A DNA stretch of 64,000 bases, taken from contig VXAA01000897.1 in NCBI GenBank assembly GCA_013399115.1, positions 76,562 to 140,561 of the forward strand, in the 5' to 3' direction. Numbering within the stretch: the stretch's first letter is position 1; each line of letters starts with the position of its first letter. The notes below the pieces were generated by a model. It saw nothing but the letters and a program-made list of their open reading frames with translations, ran no database searches and was not told where the DNA came from. The translations under genes and the position numbers were made by a program. This DNA comes from Anseranas semipalmata (lineage: Eukaryota > Chordata > Aves > Anseriformes > Anseranatidae). Of this stretch, positions 1-13,400 are shown piece after piece.

Positions 1-1326
1 TTTCTCTGAGAGAATCTATATGCATTTGCAAAAAACTAGCTTGCAAGTGTCTCAAAATTCACTGGATAGAGTAATAAACACAGTTTATTATCTTTTGTTG
101 TTATTTTTCAAAGAAGCCGCAGATAAATCCAACATCTAATAATGTAACAGTAGGTATTTTGCCAAACCGCCTACTTGAAAAACAAAATGCCAACATTTAC
201 CTGAAAATGTTAACACATTAATACCTGTTCAAACAGTCTTTTTTGTGTTTTGTACTGCAAAAAGTAAATTGCTAAGTAATATTACTTGGTCTAATCGTGG
301 AAATATCTTAGTTAAGTCAATAACAGTAAGAGTCAAATATTGATTAAAAAAAGTAGAGGTTTTGATCAAAGAAGCATAGAGAATTCTAGCCACTAACTGT
401 GCAGGTAGAAGTATTTTTTTCTCCTGTTAGCACTGGTTTAACACAAGGTTAAAGCATATTGGATTTTACTCTTTTCTGTCCAATGTGGAAATTTGTTGAA
501 TGCGCAAAGAGAAAGAACTTAAGATACATAAGTAAACAAAATCTGAAAGTTGCTTCCACCTCACATAAAGCATTTTCACATTCTTCAGCTTTTCATATTA
601 GTTATGTCAATTAGAAGGGAGAATTGTTTTAAACCAAAAAAGGGGAGATTTAGACTAGATGTTAGGAGGACATTCTTCCCTGTGAGGGTGGTGAGGCGCT
701 GGAACAGGCTGCCCAGAGAAGCTGTGGATGCCCCATCCCTGGAGGTGCTCAAGGCCAGGCTGGATGGGGCCCAGGGCAACCTGATCTAATGGGTGGCATC
801 CCTGCCCATGGCAGGGGGATTGGAACCAGATGATCTCTAAGGTCCCTTCCAACCCAAGCCGTTCTATGGTTCTACGATTCCGTTCTATGAAAAAGAAGGT
901 CAAGTTAATCTCCCTGCCTTCCAGCTTGTTTTTCTCTGATGCAGATACACTTAAAAAAGGAGTAGTGTATACTTAAACAACAACAACAACAAACACACAA
1001 CAAAAAGCCCTAACACCTACAAAGGATCTAAGTGCTACCAGTGTAGTAAAAGCACCTTTTCAGTGTTAACAATGAAGAAACAGCAGAATAAAACTTGTGG
1101 TATTTTATTAAAATAAACATTAGATGACAAAATAAATGAATATATTTAACTCTTGTGTTACTATTTTACTATGTACAGACTTTGAAAATAGCTGTCAAAG
1201 ATGTATCAGATGGACTTAAAGCTAAAGAAAAAGAAATTTCAACATGAGAAAACTGGACCAGATAACTGATGGTACTTTCCTGTTCAAAAGGAAAAACAGA
1301 GAGAAGTTAAAAAGAGTAACTCTTAC
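1..1326 (-). other. IPO11: IPO11 intron 25 (partial)
   Basis: AT-rich intron continuing beyond the left edge. It holds a CR1 3' end at 614-890 and a short (CAA)n run near 977-1003. Nothing else is recognisable. Confidence 0.9.
614..890 (+). mobile_element. CR1 LINE, 3' end fragment
   Basis: 5'-truncated CR1 of about 275 bp. It shows the conserved end of ORF2 (frame with [20 protein letters not shown] and [18 protein letters not shown], then NLI and stop) and the 3' UTR block ending in repeats of the ATTCTATG type. It is antisense to IPO11. Confidence 0.93.
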
Positions 1327-1422
1327 CTCCCCATCTATAATCCCCCTGAATACTGATGGCAAAAGGGGCTGAAACATTTGAGGACCCAAAACGGGATTTA
1401 CTTTCAGGACATTTTCCACAAC
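1327..1422 (-). CDS. IPO11: IPO11 exon 25, residues 751-782, last exon in the window
   Basis: A 96-nt exon, phase 0 to phase 0, with acceptor TTTTTGTTCTTAAG and donor GTAAGA. It encodes [20 protein letters not shown] then [12 protein letters not shown]. The next exon expected in the family begins with the residues RYPVV and was not found in positions 1-1326, so it lies outside the window. Confidence 0.96.
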
Positions 1423-4400
1423 CTTAAGAACAAAAATAAATTAGACAATAAATACATTTAAAAATCTTACCTGAGGCTTTAAAACTACATATACTGGTCT
1501 ATAAATAATGGTAAACATCCAGAGCTTTAAGTATCAACAAAACCCAGGACTGCTGAAAGTATGTTCTAGTTAAGTACTCTGCAAACCTAACCTGCTTTCA
1601 TCCTCATATGGACATGATGAAAACTGACATGCGAAGCTAAGCCAAGGGTCCATCTAGCAAAGCACCCCTCATCAGCCTCCTCCTGACCCTGGCAAAGCTA
1701 TCAAGTTTGGGCTCCAGGAAAAGCAGTTTGATGAGGTGGGCTGGAAGGGAGGAGTCTCAGCAGTTTAAGGCTTATTTCTGTACCTTTGTCCAGCCACTTT
1801 TTTTTTTTTTTTAAGTGGAGAACTTGCCTGAATTCCTATAAATGGAAAATCTACTTCACGTAACTTAATCACCAAACTGTACTACTGCAACCACTTCAAT
1901 TATTAATGATAGCTCTCTTCCATGCACTCTGAAACAATATAACTGGACAACAAAAGATTTTTTTAAAAGCACTCCAGTGTTGAGTGCTGATCAACTATAA
2001 AATGGTTCTCGTTACTCATTTCCAGATGTTTTCCTTCAACTTCTTCTATATTTTAAGTTTATTCATGACAGTTGGCTCATTCAGACAGCCAAAGAAAGTG
2101 TAAAAATACTGAAAACTAAAAGTATGTCAAAATTCAATATACATAGACCTGGGGTTTTAAAGAAATTTCCATTTCTTTAATAGATAAAATAATGATTAAA
2201 TAATTGCACTCAAGTGTTACGGCTTTTTTCATGACCTATGTAAGACAGTAAAATTAATGATTCAAGAAATTAAGCAAGAACTGTGTTTAAGCTCCTCCCT
2301 TTTAGTGTCTGGTCAACATCTTAGATGCTTCCTCTTGGAGATCAAGTTCAAGAGAGCCAAAACTTGCTATCCAGGATTACTTCATCTGTAAGTCTGTAAC
2401 TGGATGTGCTAAGATATTTAAATTAATGTTTTTAAAGGCAAAAAGCCACAAAGGAAACATCCTTAAAAACTGGTTTCAGTTATATGTATATATATATATA
2501 TATATATTGTTTCAGTTATATGTATATATATATATATATATTGTTTCAGTTATATGTGTATATNATATATATGAATGACCTGGCAGTTCCTGTATAACAC
2601 ACCTCCATCCCCCTCCAAGAGATTATCTTCATTTTACTTGTTTAAAGTGATTTTTGATGACACACATTGGCAAGTTTGATAAAGGAGGCCATAAGCCTTC
2701 CCAAAAAATCTTGCCAAGGTAAATTAGTAGATTTAGTTGTTCAATTCTGGAGTAGACAATAAGAAAAAGATGGATGGTAAATAAGATTGGAAAGATTCCT
2801 ATGGGAAAGATACACAAGTATACATTAAATGTCTAAAGGTGTATTATTATAACAGCTTGGTTACATACAAGACTTGGCCAAGCTTCACTTTTCAAATTTA
2901 AGGGAACAAATTGCTACAGGCAGCAATAAACCATATGTGTAATCTTTCCTTGCTTTCACTAGAGTTGATAAGCAGTTGTAACACTAATCTCTCAGGTCCT
3001 TAAAAACCACTGCTGTTGACTTATGTATAGAACTAACAATGATAGGATGAAACAGTGATTATGTCTTCTTTTTTTTCTCTAAGAAGTAGTATTATGCTTG
3101 TTCATAGATTTTTTTACTCCCTAAAATGCTACTATAAACTGAATTCTTACAGAGAGGAAAAAATCATAGGAAAAACTACAATCAGGTAAAAACATTCCCA
3201 TAGTATTCACTAAGAGCAAATCTTGCCTGACAAATGTGGTGGCCTTCTACAACAGGGTTTCAGCACTGGTGGATAAGGGAAGAGCAACTGATGGCACCTA
3301 CCCGGACTTATGCAAAGCATTTAACACTGTCCTGCATGATATCCTTGTCTCTAAATTGGAGAGACATGGATTTGACAGATGGACTACTCCAATAAGGAAT
3401 TGGCTGGATGGTCGCACTCAAAGAGTTGTGGTCAATGGCTCGATATCCAGGTGGAGACCAGTGACAAGTGGTGTTCCTCAGCGGTCAGTATTGGGACTGG
3501 CTCTATTTAACATCCTTGTCAGCAACATTGACAGCGGGGTTGAGTGCACCCTCACCAAGCTTGCTGTCGACACCAAGCTCTGCGGTGGGGTTGACATGCT
3601 GGAGAGAAGGGATGCTACCTAGAGGGACCTTGGCAGGCTTGAGAAGTGGGCCCGTGTGAACCTCATGCGGTTCAACAAGGCCAAGTGCAAAGTCTTGTAC
3701 CTGGGCTGGGGAAATCCCAAGCACAAACACAGGCTGGGTGGAGAATGGATTGAGAATAGTCCTGAGGAGAACTTGGGGGTGTTGGTGGATGAGAAACTCA
3801 ACGTTACCCAACAATGCGTGCTTGCAGCCCAGAAAGCCAGACGTATCCTGGGCTGCATCAAAAGAAGCGTGACCAGCAGGACAAAAATCTCTATCTTCTT
3901 TTAAGGAAATTTCAGATACATAAACAGGCAGCAGCATAAATCGACAGCCAAGCAACCATCTTCAAAAAAGGAACCTAGAAGCCAGTTTCCAACTCTCCGT
4001 TTTCAAGCAAAAAGAGCACATAATTTAAAAGACCTCAACATTACTTGTTAAGAAGGAAAAACTATTTTTCCTGCAAAGAAAACAAGTACCATGTACCACT
4101 ATGGTAAAACAAGTATTATGGGGCTCTGATTTGCATACCAAGCGATACGGGGGACAATTCAAATTGCTAGCTCTGTTGGGAGTATTGGGAAGTTGCTATG
4201 TGTGCTGCATACAATCTGTTTTTCAGTTGCATGTGGACCCAAGTCAAAGGTCCAGCACACTAAGATTCTCAGTAAGTATATTTTACTAGATAAAGACTTC
4301 ACCATTTAATCCATGGCATTGAAAGACTGACATCAACAAGCTGTTTATGAAACTGTGGATATTTAGAGGTTAGCAGCCAAAAAAAGGTGCTGCTGACAAC

Positions 4401-7400
4401 AGCCAACAAAAGAGGCTCCATCCTGTAGACGAAAGAGTCTGTTGCTCTAAAGAAGACAGTGGTCTAGTTCTTGTTTAAAATCTGGAACCAATTTGTTGAC
4501 TTGGCAACAAGGAGAACAAAGTCCACCTCAGGGGAGAAAGAACCAAATGCTCTAAGAGTCATAAATGCCTTTCCTTTCTCATCTATACATTTAAGTGATT
4601 TACAACACTTTGCTCAGTGGAATGAGGTACATATTTACCAGCCTAATACAGCATCTAGAGAAGTACAAGGCCATCCAAGACTCAAATCAGGAGTAGAATG
4701 AAAATAATGGAGAGCTGTATAGAGATTGCTTTCATTAAAACAGCACAGTGTGGTATGTTCACCAATGATACTGAAGTGCAGATCACCAACAGCAGCAAAA
4801 GCATATTCTAATTGTTTGTAAAGTTATTTTAGAGGTCACAGAACAGACGAAGAGGTTTGGGACTGATGAAGCATTTCCAAAAAGAATCTCTTGGTCGTGT
4901 TTAAACTCCAATAAATAAATATCCAAGAAGTGAACTCATCATTTGTCAACACTACCAGACAACTGTGGTTTTTCTTAATAAAGGGAGGTTGTTCAAAAAC
5001 TTGTTGAATAGGACTATTATCACAAAGGAGAAGAGTTTCTTTATTGTAGGCTGGCTTATTTTATAAGCCAAAACTAAAATAAATTGTTGTAAGCAATACC
5101 TTTACCGCTCCTGAATCTAAACAAAGTAGTTAAAATATCAAGAATCTGAGTTTTTGAAGTCCTGTACCTCTTAAAAGGATTTTTGAAGTGACCACAAAAG
5201 TCAGAACTTCTTTGACAAGAGAATTAACATTTGATACAACCTCCTCCAAACGATAAAAAGGTATTCATTTACCTAACGTATCTGACAGCCAAGAGGTATT
5301 GTAAGACAGATGGAATTGAGTTTTCATGCTCCATAATTCTCATTCTCCTTAGAGACTAGCCACTGTTACTGACAGAATAATCACAACAACAATTTTAACC
5401 GTTTTGAGATATGCGTAAATCCAGTCTTTATGCGCACACACACAGAACCTACTTAAGCCACTAATCTATTGAAAAGATCACTACTTTTTGCCTACCGTTA
5501 TTCTTCATTTTGTCTGCTTTAGACCTATTCCTTTTTCTTGTACATGCTACTCAGAAAAAAATCTCAGTAATTAGCCCAGTGTTAGTTTTGTTCCTTAGGT
5601 TTCTCTCCTTTATTTCCAGGGTTTTTTTTGTGCCTTATTCCTATGGATTTGTTTACAGTATCACTTACTTTGCATCCAAATAGCAGAAAAATAACATTGT
5701 TTAATCTCTCAGATAATTAGAAAATCAAATCACATCAAGCCTCAGCAATCTCATAATAAATTGTCTTATCAGTCCACCTTAGGGTTTTTCAACCTTATCC
5801 TTTTATTTACTGTTCTGTCTACTTTCAACCCAGCCAAAGCTGTTTGTATCAAAATATTTCCGAGAATATTCCCACGTTTGTTTCCAATATTTATCTTAGT
5901 CTTTTTTTGTTCAACAAGTCAGCATGGTGATGCCTGAGAAAACTTTGTTTTTAATAAAAATACTTACATCGAATATATTTCAGCTATCCCTCTGGAATCA
6001 GGTAGGTATACTAGGAAAGTGTTCAAAGTATAGTGGGGAAACTGTGGCTAATGCAAGGTCACACTCAGAGCCAAGTGGATAAATATACCATACCACTAGC
6101 ATTATTGCATTTTAGGGATCTGATTAAAAGCTGCTGCATCAAGTTATTTGCCCAACAACAGACTCTAAATAATAGCACCAACAGATAGGAATTAACATTT
6201 TAAGCTACAGAGCTAGAGTCCTTAAGCTCCTTGCAGCAGGAATCATAAATGGAGAGGACTATTAACTCCTCCCGGTGTTTCCCTGTCTAGTGATTCTGCA
6301 GGTAGTTGTGCAACTCAAAGTAGGTGGGATTTCATTTTCGCTTCTGTTGCATTTATAATTAACTGGATTTTATAAGCAACACAAGACTTTATAAGCAACA
6401 CAAAGTTCCTAATAAGTACTGCCACTGAAGTAGTAATAAACTGCAATTACTGTTCTGGATAGTATATAATACTATATTACTATTAAAGTGCACGTTCCAA
6501 CTTAATTTCCTCCTGAAACTCTTGAAAAGGCACATTTGAAGTGTCAGGTTTAATATTTCAAATGCTTATGAATTTCATAAGATCTCCTGCATAATACCAT
6601 TTGAAGTTTGTGTGGAAATAGCTTTTTTTTAAAAATGATTTAAAAAACATCTAGCAACTCCATTTAAACAGTTGTTGCCATTACAACAGCAACTCATGAC
6701 AAAAGCAAAGATTGGTTGAACATCATGTCACAGTACAAACACAAGTGTGCTACACAAAGCAATGTGGTAAAGAGCATGTACATTCAATATTCAGTAAAGA
6801 CCAACCCAAGAGCTACTAAGTTCTAGCAGTCATACAGAAATGCGGAAAAAAGTCAGTCTTGATGCTTTGGTGCTTATTTAGTCACAAAATGGCCTAAAAC
6901 CTTTTTATAATGCACATATATATGCAGACTCATTACTTCAGCCTTATCTTGCCAGACACAAAACTTGAACTCTGATTATTATTCTTACTGGTATTGAATA
7001 CCGAGAAGGAAAATTAGTGTATCAAATTAGATGTTCGTATGACCAAAGGGATCAATGACGACTCATAGATACAGATGAATCTTAGATTTGGATGGTTAAA
7101 TACAGCAATTAGGTAGTTATCTACCTTTTCATATAATGATTAGAAACACCCAAAATGAACCTAGATTATTGATGTGTGCTAAACAAGAATGATTTTGAAA
7201 ATTTGTAGGGTTGAATCATTTCTTAATGTTGCATTTTGATCCAAATAACAGTAAATATTTTTTCTGAATTCTGAATCAAGCTGAAAAAACAAATAGGACA
7301 ACTTTTAAAACTCATTAATCAGATTAATTTTGCCTTTTTATTTTGTAATTACAAGTCTGAGTACCTTTTATGTTACACTTTGGTTGTCTTCTCCATTTCA

Positions 7401-10400
7401 CAATTCAACTAGAATATTCATCATACTTGAAAATGTAAACCTGACAATACTCCAGCAAGTAAGAACATTGATGTCCGAAGCTGAATATTAACATTATTTT
7501 TATTGTACTCTACCTTTAAAGCTTGAACTTGACCTTCAGTAGTTATGTCCTTTAAGAGTTCACAAAATGACCGACACAAGTCAGAAGCATACATCTGAAA
7601 TTAAATGATAAATGAGCTCTTAAGTATCTATGTATATATTTCAAAACAATATTAGTGATTTTTTTTTTCCACAGAGGATGTTTGAAAATATGGCATAATA
7701 TCTCTAGCTCATTTCTTGATAGAATTTATGAACATAATTTTAATCTGGCAGGATAATCAATAGAGTAACGATTACTACCCTGCATAGGACCTTTTCAGGT
7801 AGCAAACTTCCAAATCGATCAACATTAATTCTAAATAATAATCTTTCAGAAATCTGATTTTATTAAGTGTTCACCATGTGCCATAAAGACCTTACATCTG
7901 AACAACATGCTTATATATACATAAATGAACAAGAGTATAAATGTTGGTATGTGTCCGATGTTTCCTAACATGAGTAAAGAAAAAAAAGGAAAAATAATAG
8001 TTTGCCAGTAGGGAATTTAGGTGCCAATATGAGGCTTTATATAATGGTAATGTACCTGTAAAAATTCAGTTGATGATAAGAAAATATAAGCATTGATGAT
8101 CTTAAAGCAATTTTTGAGGTTTTCTGAACTCAGCTCTGGAAAAAAAAAGAAAATCATAATTCAGAACATCATAACCAAATTGAAATACAACTAAAACAAT
8201 TCTCTTCTAAAACTATTTTTCCTCTTACAGCATTTAAGTGCCAGATGCCTACAAACAAAAAAAAAGTTGTTAAATTTAGTACCATTCACCTCCTGTCTCC
8301 CTGCCAGGGACAACCACAAAAGGGGTTATCAGATTCAGCTGTCATGTTTTCAAATAGAAGCACAAGAAATCCTATGACCCCAAAAGCCAATTCTAATCAA
8401 GAAAAAAATCACGTTTTGGATATGATAGTGGGCTAAGAAGATACTAAAGACAGAAAAAATGAAATGCATACTTAAGAGTCCTGTAATTACTGATAAATCA
8501 TCTCTCTCCTATTTGAGACAGAAAATGCTGAGTACAATGAGCGAAAGAAGGATTGCAGGTCTGCTCTTCTGACCCACATGCCACATCAAATTGCACTGAG
8601 CTTCTAGAGTGAAATACCCTGAGCTTTAGGCCATACTTTGAATACTTCAGTAAAGAAAGCATACAGATTTAATAGACAGACAGTAGCATTTTGAAGAAAG
8701 AGGGAAGAAAGACATGTCCTCAGGCAGCACCTGATACACTGTTCAAAACAATCCTTATAAGATTAAACACACACCAGGAGCTGGCTAAGACCTGATATGT
8801 GTTCCATGGCTTAAATGCATGCAGTCTATGTGAAAGCGTGGCTTACACCTCAGTGATGCTTGAAAAGGAAAAATTTCTACAGAAAATATTCCATGACAGA
8901 AACTATGGTTGGTTTTCCATTATAACGTCTGAAAAGTTCTAGGGAGTTTGAACAGTTTATTCTTTTCCTTCTCATTATAAAGAGCATTAAAGGTTCTGTT
9001 ATCTGACATGGCCACTGGAGAGCTCTGAATGCATGATTACTTTAATATTTCAGTGCTTGTACATGTCACACCTTGTTGTCACTCATTCTGAATATTTAAA
9101 TCTCTTGACTTGGAAAGAGATGAATTTTCAAATCATCCATCCAATACCCTCAGCAAAAGATTCTAATATATCAGCTTTATTAGCATATTCAGTAGTCCCC
9201 CTCTACTCTGTTCTTGTGAGACCCCTGGAGTACTGTGTTCAGATCTGGGGCCCCAAGCTTAAGAAAGACAAGGACCTATTGGAGTGAGTCCAGAGGAGGG
9301 CCACGAGGACAATCAGAGGGCTGGAGCACCTCTCCTACAAAGACAGGCTAAGAAAATTGGGGTTGTTCAGCCTAGAGAAGGGATGGCTCCAGGGAGACTT
9401 TCCAGTACTCAAAGGGGGCCTACAAGAAAGCTGGGGAGGGACTCTTTATTGGGGACTGTAGCAATAGGACACGGTATAATGGTTTTAAACTAAAAGAGGG
9501 TAGATTTAGATTAGATATTAGGAAGAAATTCTTCACCATGAGGGTGGTGAGGCACTGGAACAGGTTGCCCAGAGAAACTGTGGATGTCCCATGCCTGGAA
9601 GTGTTCAAGGCCAGGCTCAATGGGGCTTTGAGCAACCTTATCTACTGCAAGGTGTCCCTGCCCATGGCAGGGAGGCTGGAACCAGGTGATCTTTAAGGTT
9701 CTTTGCAACTCAAACTATTCTATGATACTACTAGAATTGCACTTTTTTATTGAAGTGCCTGCATTCTCCTTAGAGGTTTGCAGAATTTTTCTTACTGGAT
9801 ACAACCAAATATTAAGTTTCAGATACTGATGCAGCAGACAAATTATAAATAAATGGTCGTCTAAACATGAAATACTACTGAGCTTTTGATAGCTGCTACA
9901 GAAGTAATACAATCCAAGTAGTAGAATTGCAACAAATAAATTATTTCAGGCCAGAAGGAAAAAAACAGGTAAGACAAATGTGCTGGAAACCACAGAACTG
10001 CAATTGCTCATGTGTGCATAAAGATCAGTGTTTACTAAAAGCATTTTTCTAGAAAGACATCATCTTCAGCTGATTAACTTTAGAAGCCAGCAAAATATCA
10101 ATTCTCTTGCTGGATTTACCTGAACCAAACATATATTTTTTTGAATTTATTTATTGGGCTCCTCCAAGCTTTTCTGGGGAGGGAGAAATTATTCTAGCTC
10201 CAGTAACATGCTTATTGGTATTACCTTTACAAGTACAGCACTGTCACATTAAACCTGATGCTTCTTGAAGAAGGTCTGTCTTGACATCCCCCAGCTTGAA
10301 ACTGTATCAGATTCAGCTGTCATTTTAAGCAATCTCACTGCAGAATTACATTCATCCTCAGAGAATACATTCCTCCATTCCACATTATTCAATCTGCTGC

Positions 10401-13400
10401 ACTGAGAGATGGATGGAAGAACCCCTGCAACCCCTCTGTAGGGCACTTACATTTCTTCAGAATTTAAACATTAACAGTACTAAAATGAAAACTAAATATT
10501 ACAATCATGCTGAGAATGACTATTGTACGTCAGTGATGGTGCCATGCTCTTTGAAGGAAGGTCAGCTATGCAAGTGAAATCAATTATTCTTATCAAATGT
10601 AACATTCTACTCCTGTATCTTTAAGGACAGCATTGATTAATTTAAGAAGCAAATCTAATTGATTTGTGCCACTCACATCCAGTTCCAACAGCATTAGTAT
10701 CCTGAAATGGATATGAAAAGCTCTTTCAACTATATCTAAAAAGGAAAAATCTATATTACATTTGGACTAGTTAAAGAAAAATCAAGAGCATTTTTATATT
10801 TTTCTCCTTCGACTGTTAAAAGAGAGATGTCACTTGCACTGACATATACCTATGGTGATATATGCCACAAGCCTCTGACATGGCCATGACAAAGATGTGC
10901 TCAAATGATGAAAAATCTAGTAGGAATACATAAGTCACTCAAAAAAAAAAAATCTAACTAAATCCCAAACTAACATTTATGTACCAAGCACTGGAATTGC
11001 TTGCTGACAGACACACAGTAAGCGTGTTTTAAAAATCCTCCTGAAAGACACAGGAGAAGCAATAACAAGCAATTACCTCTCTAGGTTGTAAATTTAAGTT
11101 AGGAATGAAGGTCAAAGGACCCTGAAGGCACTCTTGTCAATAAAGATGATCACCTCCAGCACAGAAAGCATAAGAGGAAGTGGCATGGAGGTCTTCAAAC
11201 TTCAGGTTTGTCAGGTGCTACCAGTGGGCCAGGAAGTAATCATAGACAAGTCTTGGTAAGCATCATAAGAGCACTTCGTAAGAATTGTGCAACAGACGAC
11301 ATTCTTTTGCAATCATCTAAACATGCATTCATCAACAGGAAACAAAGCACAGCAACACATTCCAGTTAAGTGATATTCATAGCACGCTTCAAAAACTACC
11401 TGACAATTTGTTCACAATATATTTCATTCAGTTTTATACCACTTTGCTGAAGAAAACTTATTGTTACAACAAAAAAATTATGATTAAAAGGGGCTTACAA
11501 AAGAGATGGAGAGCAACTTTTTAACCAAGCAAATAATGATAGGACAAAGGGGAATGGTTTTAAACTGAAAAAGAGGAGATTTAGATTAGACGTTAGCAGG
11601 AAATTCTTCCCTGTGAGGGTGGTGAGGCCCTGGAACAGGCTGCCTAGAGAGGTTGTGGATGCCCCATCCCTGGAAGTGTTCAAGGCAAGGCTGGATGGGA
11701 ATTTGAGCAACCTGGTCCAGTGGAAGGTGTCTCTGCCCATGGCAGGGGGTTGGAACTAGATGATGTTTAAGGTCCCTTCCAACCCAAGCCATTCTATGAT
11801 TCAAATTGTTTCTGCTTTGATGGTTAAGCTTAACTCCCAAATTCAGTGTCAAACACTAGATGCTCAAAGAGCTTTTAAGAGTCCTGAATGAGAACCTGGC
11901 AATCTGTCACTGCACAGCTCCTGAATTTTCTGTAAAAATATGGTGTGCGGTCACAACCAGGTAGCACAAGACCTTATTCACAAAAGCAATTAGTGCAAAG
12001 CAAAAGCCACAACACTGAAAAACCAACCACCTCAATAATATACTATCTAAGACTGTCAGCCTGTTTTCTATGCCTCCTTAAACAAAAGCAAAGCATCTAC
12101 TTATATACAAATGGTTATCAATACTATTTTCCACAGTACCTTCAGGTGCGAGTTATCAAAGCTTCACTTTATTTACACACACTGTTCAATTCCCATAGTA
12201 GTTTGTCACCTATGAATATATGAATACAATACCTCTGAGAGGTATCATTAACACAAGTCTTAAAAATCATGATCTGGCAGGGAAGAAGATAAAATGCCTA
12301 CGGAACTTCTCTCTTTCTCCAGTTTGATGACTTCTTGCCACAGCCACTCCCTCTTCTTCAGTGGGACAGGGTGTGCTATCTCTCTCTGACATCCAAAAAT
12401 CTCATCTATGAACTTCTTTCCTCCCTTCCAGCTCTTCTAGTTCAACCGTCTTGACCTCTAATAGCACACTTTTTCTGAAGGACATAGTGCTGATGGAGTA
12501 GTTAATCACAGCAGGAAAAACAGCTACATTACTTGTGTATTAGAGTAATTCCATTCAGTAAGAATAAATTCAGAAACTATAGGTGAGGAGGTTCATATTC
12601 CTTATATAGTATTTTCATCAAAATAATTTTCTGGAGTGCCTTGAAGATAGCTCCCCACTAGCTCCGAAGGACATACACAAGGCAATCATCTACTCATGAC
12701 CTCCCTTCACCAGAAGATTTGCATTACAGCTTCCACTTTGGTAACTTAAAAGACTGAATGAGAACCAGACTTGAGTGTATTTTTTCATTTACTTTATCTC
12801 AGAAAGTTAAGGCACACAAGACATCAGGATCTTGAGACTTTGAATTATATTCCATGGAAATTATATTCCATGCCTGGAAGTGTTCAAGGCCAGGCTGGAT
12901 GGGGTTTTGGGCAACCTGGTCTAGTGGAAGGTGTCCCTACCCACGGCAGGGGGTTTGGAACTAGATGATCCTTTCCAACTGAAACCACTCTGTGGTTCTA
13001 CGATTTCTTAGACCTGCACCTTTTGTTTGAAGAGTGTGCCATGGTTTCGATTCATACCTATCACTGCCCTGGAATGTATCACTTGACAACTAGGCAGGAT
13101 AGGGTGGGAAGAAAACAAGCAGCAGATGTAAGCGAAGCACAAACACAGGCCATTTCTGAACTTCACAAAAGTAGAATGGTAGTGTGATACAACCATGAAA
13201 ATCTTGACCATTTGTATAGTCTGCTCCATGAAGCTCACACTATCTACTACTAATACAGAACAAGGAGGAAGAAGGGAAGGTGTATAGATAAAAATGAAGA
13301 GAAAAAGTATTTGGCAGCTAGAGAACCTAAAAGGTAGATCTGGAGTTAAATACTAAAACTAGTACAAAATACTGCTTTCCTGAGCACAGTTTTATCATTA

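Larger units (their letters stand above)
1423..7513 (-). other. IPO11: IPO11 intron 24
   Basis: A 6.1-kb AT-rich intron. It holds a (TA)-rich minisatellite at 2471-2572, a CR1 reverse-transcriptase fragment at 3208-3880 and a 19-bp-period tandem duplication at 6369-6403. The stretches 3905-6360 and 6405-7510 contain only short chance open frames and no recognised repeat. Confidence 0.9.

Noticed and set aside
1600..1760. Segment with GGTCCATCTAGCAAAGCAC as an old interspersed repeat
   Set aside because: The resemblance to known reptile and bird repeats is limited to a few words and could not be extended.
3503..3955. 150-codon minus-strand open frame
   Set aside because: It is the antisense shadow of the CR1 reverse-transcriptase fragment at 3208-3880.
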